A stretch of DNA of 9,494 bases. Source: Peptococcaceae bacterium (GTDB lineage: Bacteria; Bacillota; Desulfotomaculia; Desulfotomaculales; Desulfocucumaceae). Location: the NCBI GenBank assembly GCA_013336365.1, contig JAAXTT010000050.1, positions 1 to 9,494 of the forward strand, in the 5' to 3' direction. The notes beneath the pieces were generated by a model. The model ran no database searches, had not been told where the DNA came from, and worked only from the letters and a program-made list of their open reading frames with translations. The position numbers and the translations under genes were made by a program. Shown here piece by piece: positions 5,071-9,494 of this stretch (positions are counted from its first letter, which is position 1; each line of letters opens with the position of its first letter).

Positions 5071-7818
5071 ATGTTAATGAAGCAACGAGTCACAATGATC
5101 TTTTTTATTATACTTGCAGCTGTGCTGATATTAGCCAAATGGGCATCCAATCTTTATGTAGATTGGCTTTGGTTTCAATCAGTCAGTTACCAGAGCACAT
5201 TTTTAACTATAATCCTTTCAGAGCTTGGCTTAAAAATTGCTGTGGGGACAGTATTTTTCCTATTGCTTTTCTTTAATCTTCTTCCCATTAAAACCAAGAT
5301 AATAAATGCGGCAAATCAAGTCAGAGTGGTGGAAGATGACGATAATGTGATTAATATGTACAACTCCTCTTTGGGAAGGTATGCCAAATCAGGACCAATT
5401 ATCTTTGTATTTCTGCTTATCAGTATTGTAATGGCATTTTTTGTCGGAACCGCGGTGACAGGTGACTGGGTAACTCTGCAGAAGTTCCTTCATCCCACTC
5501 AGTTTGGTCAGATTGACCCAGTATTTGGCAAGGATATAGGATTCTATGTTTTCCAGTTGCCTTTCTATGAATTTATTTACAAACTACTTATTTGGTCAAT
5601 TATTATAATTGCATTCTGGGTAACATTGACTTACTTTGTGGCTGACAGTGCCAGTGGAAAAACCGGGGGATTTCTAAAAACTGATGCAGCAAGATATCAT
5701 TTGTCTTTTTTAGCTGCAGTATTTTTTATTGCCCGAGCAATAGGGTATAAGCTTGATCAGTATAATTTGCTTCATCAATCGGGTCAGATAATATATGGTC
5801 CCGGCTATACAGACATCCATGCAAATCTTTTGGCCTATAAAATTTTGCTGGTTATTTCTATTATTATTGCAATAGCAATAATAATTAACATCTTTTTACG
5901 GAAACTGAAGTTGGTTGTATACTCCATTGTTTCTTTAATAATTTTCTCAATTTTACTTGGTGGAATATATCCGGTTATTGTTCAGAAATTCTATGTTTTA
6001 CCGAATGAGCTTAATAAAGAAAAACCATATATTGAGAATAGCATCAAATATACCCGAATGGCTTATAATCTCGATCAGGTTGAGAAAAAACCTTTTCCTG
6101 CCGGTAAAACATTAAATGCCCAGGATATTCAGAAAAACAGGGCGACCATAGAAAGTATCCGTCTTTGGGACTATCGTCCATTGCAGCAAACATATTCCCA
6201 GATTCAGGAAATGAGAACATATTATGAGCTGAAAAATATAGATGTAGACAGATATTTCGTTAATGGAAAATATCGACAGCTTATGATATCCCCCAGAGAA
6301 ATGAATCAGGAGCAGCTTCCTGAAAATGCCAAAACCTGGGTTAATGAAAAACTAAAGTATACTCATGGCTATGGTGTGGTGGCAAGCCCGGTTAACGAGG
6401 TTACCCCCGAGGGTATGCCAAAGCTCTTTATCAAGGACATACCACCTGTTTCCAATATTGACATCAAGATCACCAGGCCGGAAATATATTTTGGCGAGCT
6501 TACGGATAATTATGTAATAGTAAATACAAAAACCGATGAGTTTGATTTTCCCCGGGGTGAAGAAAATGCTTACAACAGATTTGCCGGCAAAACGGGAGTA
6601 TATTTAGGTTCAATAATTAAACGTGCCTTATTTGCTCTTACCTTCAGTGATTATAAGTTATTATTATCTACTGAGGTAACCAGTGACAGTCAAATTCTGT
6701 ATAATCGAAATATAACTGAGAGAGTAAAGAAAATAGCTCCGTTTCTAAAATATGATAATGATCCTTATGTCATAATCAATGATAAGGGAAAGCTTTTCTG
6801 GATCTGGGATGCATATACCACGACTGATATGTACCCTTACTCTGAGCCCTTTGAATCCGGCTTAAATTATATTAGAAACTCAGTTAAGGTTGTTGTTGAT
6901 GCCTATGATGGCAATGTTAAGTTCTATGTGGCGGACCAGGAAGATCCAATAATAAAAACCTATCAGAAGATTTTTGGCAATATGTTTACACCTCTTGGAG
7001 AGATGCCTGCCGGTATCAAGGCACATATCAGATATCCTGAGGACATATTTATGATTCAGGCATCTAAATATCAGGTATACCATATGGAGGACCCGGAGGT
7101 CTTTTACAATAAGGAAGATAAATATAGCCTCCCAATTGAGCTAGTTGAGGGTAAGGAAGAATTTATGGAGGCATACTATACAATAGTTGAGTTGCCAGGG
7201 GAGGGGGAAGCTGAATTTGTCCAGATACTGCCCTTTACTCCTCACAATAAAATCAATATGATTTCTTGGCTGGCTGGTCGTTCTGACACAAATAATTATG
7301 GCAAGCTTTTATTATATGAATTTCCCAAGCAAGAGCTTCTATACGGCCCAAGGCAGATCGATACCAGAATAAATCAGGACTCCTATATTTCCCAACAGAT
7401 GAGCCTGTGGAATCAAAAGGGATCCAAGGTAATCAGAGGAAATCTTTTGGTAATACCGATTAAGGATGCTTTGATATATGTTCAACCACTCTATTTACAG
7501 GCAGAGCAAAGCAAGATGCCGGAATTGAGAAGGGTTATTGTTGCTCATGGTGATAGAATTGTGATGGAACCAACCTTGGATCTGGCTTTGCAGAAAATTT
7601 TTGGTGAGGGTGCATCCTTCGAAGGCACATCGCCAAAGCCTGCAGTTACTGATACAGAAAATACCATCAAGCCAACAGTCAAATCATTGGCAGAGGATGC
7701 CAACCGTATTTACCAGGAAGGCCTGGCCAAACTAAAAGCTGGAGACTGGGCAGGATATGGCAAATCAAACGAAGAACTTAGGGAAGTTTTGAAAGCCCTT
7801 TCCGAGCAGGCACAATAG
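5071..7818 (+). CDS. UPF0182 family integral membrane protein
   Basis: A 915-residue membrane protein of the UPF0182 family (COG1615), whose function is unknown; the length is typical. The N-terminal third contains about seven hydrophobic segments (near residues 7-25, 45-70, 107-130, 165-190, 210-226, 252-276 and 282-306). They are followed by a large, mostly hydrophilic region (about 310-840) that is probably outside the membrane. The C-terminal tail is charged and helical: after a linker rich in Pro and Thr come EDANRIYQEGLAKLKAGDWA and a helix ending the protein. This Asp-Trp-Ala-Gly-Tyr tail is characteristic of the family. The start ATG 5071 follows AGGAGGG (5059-5065) by 5 nt; a second Met codon at 5077 is less well spaced. 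It lies between the zinc-ribbon gene and the 37-residue membrane peptide, each 42 nt away, so all three are probably co-translated from one mRNA. Confidence 0.93.
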   Translation: MLMKQRVTMIFFIILAAVLILAKWASNLYVDWLWFQSVSYQSTFLTIILSELGLKIAVGTVFFLLLFFNLLPIKTKIINAANQVRVVEDDDNVINMYNSSLGRYAKSGPIIFVFLLISIVMAFFVGTAVTGDWVTLQKFLHPTQFGQIDPVFGKDIGFYVFQLPFYEFIYKLLIWSIIIIAFWVTLTYFVADSASGKTGGFLKTDAARYHLSFLAAVFFIARAIGYKLDQYNLLHQSGQIIYGPGYTDIHANLLAYKILLVISIIIAIAIIINIFLRKLKLVVYSIVSLIIFSILLGGIYPVIVQKFYVLPNELNKEKPYIENSIKYTRMAYNLDQVEKKPFPAGKTLNAQDIQKNRATIESIRLWDYRPLQQTYSQIQEMRTYYELKNIDVDRYFVNGKYRQLMISPREMNQEQLPENAKTWVNEKLKYTHGYGVVASPVNEVTPEGMPKLFIKDIPPVSNIDIKITRPEIYFGELTDNYVIVNTKTDEFDFPRGEENAYNRFAGKTGVYLGSIIKRALFALTFSDYKLLLSTEVTSDSQILYNRNITERVKKIAPFLKYDNDPYVIINDKGKLFWIWDAYTTTDMYPYSEPFESGLNYIRNSVKVVVDAYDGNVKFYVADQEDPIIKTYQKIFGNMFTPLGEMPAGIKAHIRYPEDIFMIQASKYQVYHMEDPEVFYNKEDKYSLPIELVEGKEEFMEAYYTIVELPGEGEAEFVQILPFTPHNKINMISWLAGRSDTNNYGKLLLYEFPKQELLYGPRQIDTRINQDSYISQQMSLWNQKGSKVIRGNLLVIPIKDALIYVQPLYLQAEQSKMPELRRVIVAHGDRIVMEPTLDLALQKIFGEGASFEGTSPKPAVTDTENTIKPTVKSLAEDANRIYQEGLAKLKAGDWAGYGKSNEELREVLKALSEQAQ

Positions 7819-7860
7819 CTAGTATCTAATCACATATAACCTTAGGGAGCGAGTTTAATT

Positions 7861-7974
7861 ATGATATTTGAAACCTGGTGGCAGGGATTGATTTTTGGCT
7901 TAATAAATATTGCAGCTTTATCCATTGTAGGCTATGCATTAACCTCAATATGGAAAAAATATCAAAATAATTAA
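7861..7974 (+). CDS. 37-residue single-helix membrane protein of unknown function
   Basis: A small ORF in the gap between the UPF0182 gene and pfkA, below usual calling thresholds. ATG 7861 is preceded by TTAGGGAG (about 10 nt away, rather long spacing), and the stop TAA is at 7972-7974. The peptide begins MIFETWWQGLIFGLINIAAL, carries one hydrophobic helix (about residues 8-30) and ends in a basic, polar tail (WKKYQNN). By the positive-inside rule the C-terminus should be cytoplasmic. It has the build of small subunits or modulators of larger membrane proteins, and the UPF0182 protein is the obvious candidate partner, but this is inference from adjacency only. The gaps of 42 nt before and 24 nt after contain no terminator, and the codon choice resembles its neighbours. 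Confidence 0.65.
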   Translation: MIFETWWQGLIFGLINIAALSIVGYALTSIWKKYQNN

Positions 7975-7998
7975 GCCAGTTAACAGGAGAATTCTCAC

Positions 7999-9114
7999 AT
8001 GATCAGTAAAAACATTTCCCGGATAGGCATACTTACCGGAGGCGGTGATGCACCGGGGTTAAATGCTGTTATTAGAGCAGTCGTCAAGGTGGCTATACAG
8101 GAATATGGTTTATCAGTGGTCGGTTTTCTCAATGGCTTCTCTGGATTGATAAACAATCAATCCAGAGAGCTCAAAGAATCAGATGTCATAGGTATTTTAC
8201 CCAGAGGTGGTACGATTTTAGGCACAACAAACAGAGATAATCCGTTTCATTTTCCAATGGAAAAAAATGGGAATATAGAATATGTCGATGTATCAGACAG
8301 AATTCACAAAAACCTAAAAGATTTGAGAATAGATGCCTTAATTATAGTTGGTGGAGACGGCACTTTGGCAATTGCAAAAAAACTTCATGATTCCGGTATA
8401 AAATTGATTGGGGTGCCAAAAACTATAGATAATGACATCTATTCAACCGATCAAACCTTTGGCTTTGATACTGCACTCACAACAGCTACTGAAGCAATAG
8501 ACAAGCTTCATACAACAGCTGAATCCCACCATCGAGTGATGGTCTTAGAGGTTATGGGTCGTAACGCAGGATGGATTGCACTTTCTGCCGGAATTGCCGG
8601 AGGTGCAGATGTGATTTTGATACCTGAGATTCCCTATAATATTGAACTGGTTGTAGAAAAAATAACTCAGCGAACCAAACAGGATAAGCAGTTCAGTATC
8701 GTTGTGGTAGCTGAGGGAGCTGCTCCCATCCATGGCAGTGTTACCATCCAAAGACTTGTCAAAGATAGCTTCGAGCCTGTTAGGCTTGGGGGAATAAGTA
8801 ATAAAATAGCCGGTGAAATAGAAGCCATCACCGGAAAAGAAACTCGGGTCACAATACTTGGACATCTCCAAAGAGGTGGTTCCCCGACTCCCTATGATAG
8901 AATATTGGCAACAAGATATGGTGCAGCTGCGATTAATTTTCTTATGGCAGGAAAGCTTGGGCATATGGTTTGCCTGAATGGTACAGAAATCAAAGCTATA
9001 ATGCTGGACAAGGTTGTCGGTGGGCAAAGACGAATACCGTTAGATCTTGAATTACTAAATACAGCTCGACAACTGGGGATATCCCTTGGTCAGAAGAAAA
9101 CAGTCATAGATTGA
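7999..9114 (+). CDS. pfkA: 6-phosphofructokinase (long, group III-like; donor ATP or PPi unresolved)
   Basis: Phosphorylates fructose 6-phosphate to fructose 1,6-bisphosphate in glycolysis, in the cytoplasm. Motifs: phosphate-binding GGGDAPGLN (14-22), GGDGT (118-122), PKTIDND (140-146) with catalytic base D144, MGRNAGW (186-192, sugar-phosphate contacts), IPE (208-210), and LGHLQRGGSP near residue 290. At 371 residues it is longer than the roughly 320 of the classical allosteric bacterial enzyme and fits the group III/mixed-substrate type. In the two donor-selecting positions it has G121 (as in ATP enzymes; Asp in PPi enzymes) and K141 (as in PPi enzymes; Gly in E. coli PfkA). This combination occurs in both ATP-using and PPi-using members. 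ATG 7999 follows AGGAGA by 8 nt. The gaps are 24 nt to the upstream peptide gene and 18 nt to the FmdE-like gene, consistent with one operon. Confidence 0.95.
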   Translation: MISKNISRIGILTGGGDAPGLNAVIRAVVKVAIQEYGLSVVGFLNGFSGLINNQSRELKESDVIGILPRGGTILGTTNRDNPFHFPMEKNGNIEYVDVSDRIHKNLKDLRIDALIIVGGDGTLAIAKKLHDSGIKLIGVPKTIDNDIYSTDQTFGFDTALTTATEAIDKLHTTAESHHRVMVLEVMGRNAGWIALSAGIAGGADVILIPEIPYNIELVVEKITQRTKQDKQFSIVVVAEGAAPIHGSVTIQRLVKDSFEPVRLGGISNKIAGEIEAITGKETRVTILGHLQRGGSPTPYDRILATRYGAAAINFLMAGKLGHMVCLNGTEIKAIMLDKVVGGQRRIPLDLELLNTARQLGISLGQKKTVID

Positions 9115-9132
9115 TATAGGGAGTGATATTTA

Positions 9133-9494
9133 ATGTGCATGGAAAAATCTTTATGGGAAAAAACAGTGGAATTTCATGGCCATATCTGTCCCGGTTTGGC
9201 TATTGGCTTTAGAGCAGTAAGCTTGGCCTTGGAAAAGCTTGATTATGGTCGGTCTATCGATGAAGAATTGGTAGCAATAGTCGAAAATGATGCCTGTGGG
9301 GTGGATGCCGTACAGGTGGTATCAGGTTGCACCTTTGGCAAGGGTAATTTTTTCTTCAGAGATTATGGGAAACAGGTTTATACCTTTGCAATAAGAAATA
9401 CCAACCGAGCTGTTAGAGTATCTGTCAAAAGTGAGGCCTTTAATAATCCGGAATTAAGCACTCTTCGCAGTGCAATTTTTGAGAACGCCGCAAG
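9133..9494 (+). CDS. FmdE family protein, 3' end outside the window
   Basis: The first 120 residues of an FmdE-type protein (family named after formylmethanofuran dehydrogenase subunit E). ATG 9133 follows GGGAG by about 9 nt; a second ATG at 9139 is further from it. Diagnostic motifs are HGHICPGLA (15-23), ENDACGVDAV (51-60) and SGCTFGKGN (64-72). C19, C55 and C66 with the nearby histidines are likely metal or cofactor ligands. In bacteria without methanogenesis these proteins are common, often near molybdenum or energy-metabolism genes, and their role is unsettled. So this is not evidence for a formylmethanofuran dehydrogenase. Many relatives carry a C-terminal zinc finger, which would lie beyond the window. 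It starts 18 nt after pfkA and is probably co-transcribed with it. Confidence 0.88.
   Translation, partial: MCMEKSLWEKTVEFHGHICPGLAIGFRAVSLALEKLDYGRSIDEELVAIVENDACGVDAVQVVSGCTFGKGNFFFRDYGKQVYTFAIRNTNRAVRVSVKSEAFNNPELSTLRSAIFENAA

Noticed and set aside
8545..9027. 160-codon minus-strand open frame opposite pfkA
   Set aside because: It lies wholly inside the strongly supported pfkA gene, has no ribosome site that I can see and its translation resembles no protein family.
9133..9494. Evidence for methanogenesis or a formylmethanofuran dehydrogenase
   Set aside because: FmdE-family proteins are widespread in bacteria without that enzyme, and nothing else here belongs to such a pathway.

Overview
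The window looks like chromosomal DNA of a low-GC Gram-positive anaerobe, probably a clostridium (Peptococcaceae-like is my guess, not proven). The reasons are AT-rich intergenic DNA, strong AGGAGG-type ribosome sites, GTG and TTG starts, short intrinsic terminators, a UPF0182 membrane protein, a 371-residue PfkA of the long type, a soluble chemoreceptor and an FmdE-family protein. No mobile element, CRISPR array or rRNA is visible.

Left part (1-3200, minus strand): a potassium-type two-component system, kdpD then kdpE. KdpD is a short form that starts directly at the Usp domain and lacks the N-terminal KdpD domain. Just downstream of kdpE is a T-rich block resembling a KdpE operator, then a TATAAT box, a 27-codon single-helix ORF (KdpF-like) and a perfect intrinsic hairpin at 1-31. 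Upstream of kdpD, a long leader region holds a 13-bp helix whose G-U pairs fit only the minus-strand RNA, followed 9 nt later by a terminator hairpin. This is a candidate attenuator.

Middle part (3300-4740): an isolated gene for a 37-residue charged peptide with its own promoter, ribosome site and terminator; a soluble methyl-accepting chemotaxis protein best started at GTG 3705; and, convergent to it, a minus-strand tRNA-Trp gene with encoded CCA, its own extended -10 promoter and terminator.

Right part (4790-9494, plus strand): a probable five-gene operon with gaps of 18 to 42 nt and no internal terminators. It encodes a small four-cysteine zinc-ribbon protein, a seven-helix UPF0182 protein, a 37-residue single-helix protein, 6-phosphofructokinase and an FmdE-like protein cut by the window end. 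Only pfkA has a clear biochemical role (glycolysis). Its active site has Gly in one donor-selecting position and Lys in the other, so its phosphoryl donor cannot be read off the sequence.

The strongest candidates for something undescribed are the kdpD leader RNA, the KdpE-box/small-ORF/terminator unit, and the three tiny genes (27, 37 and 37 residues).
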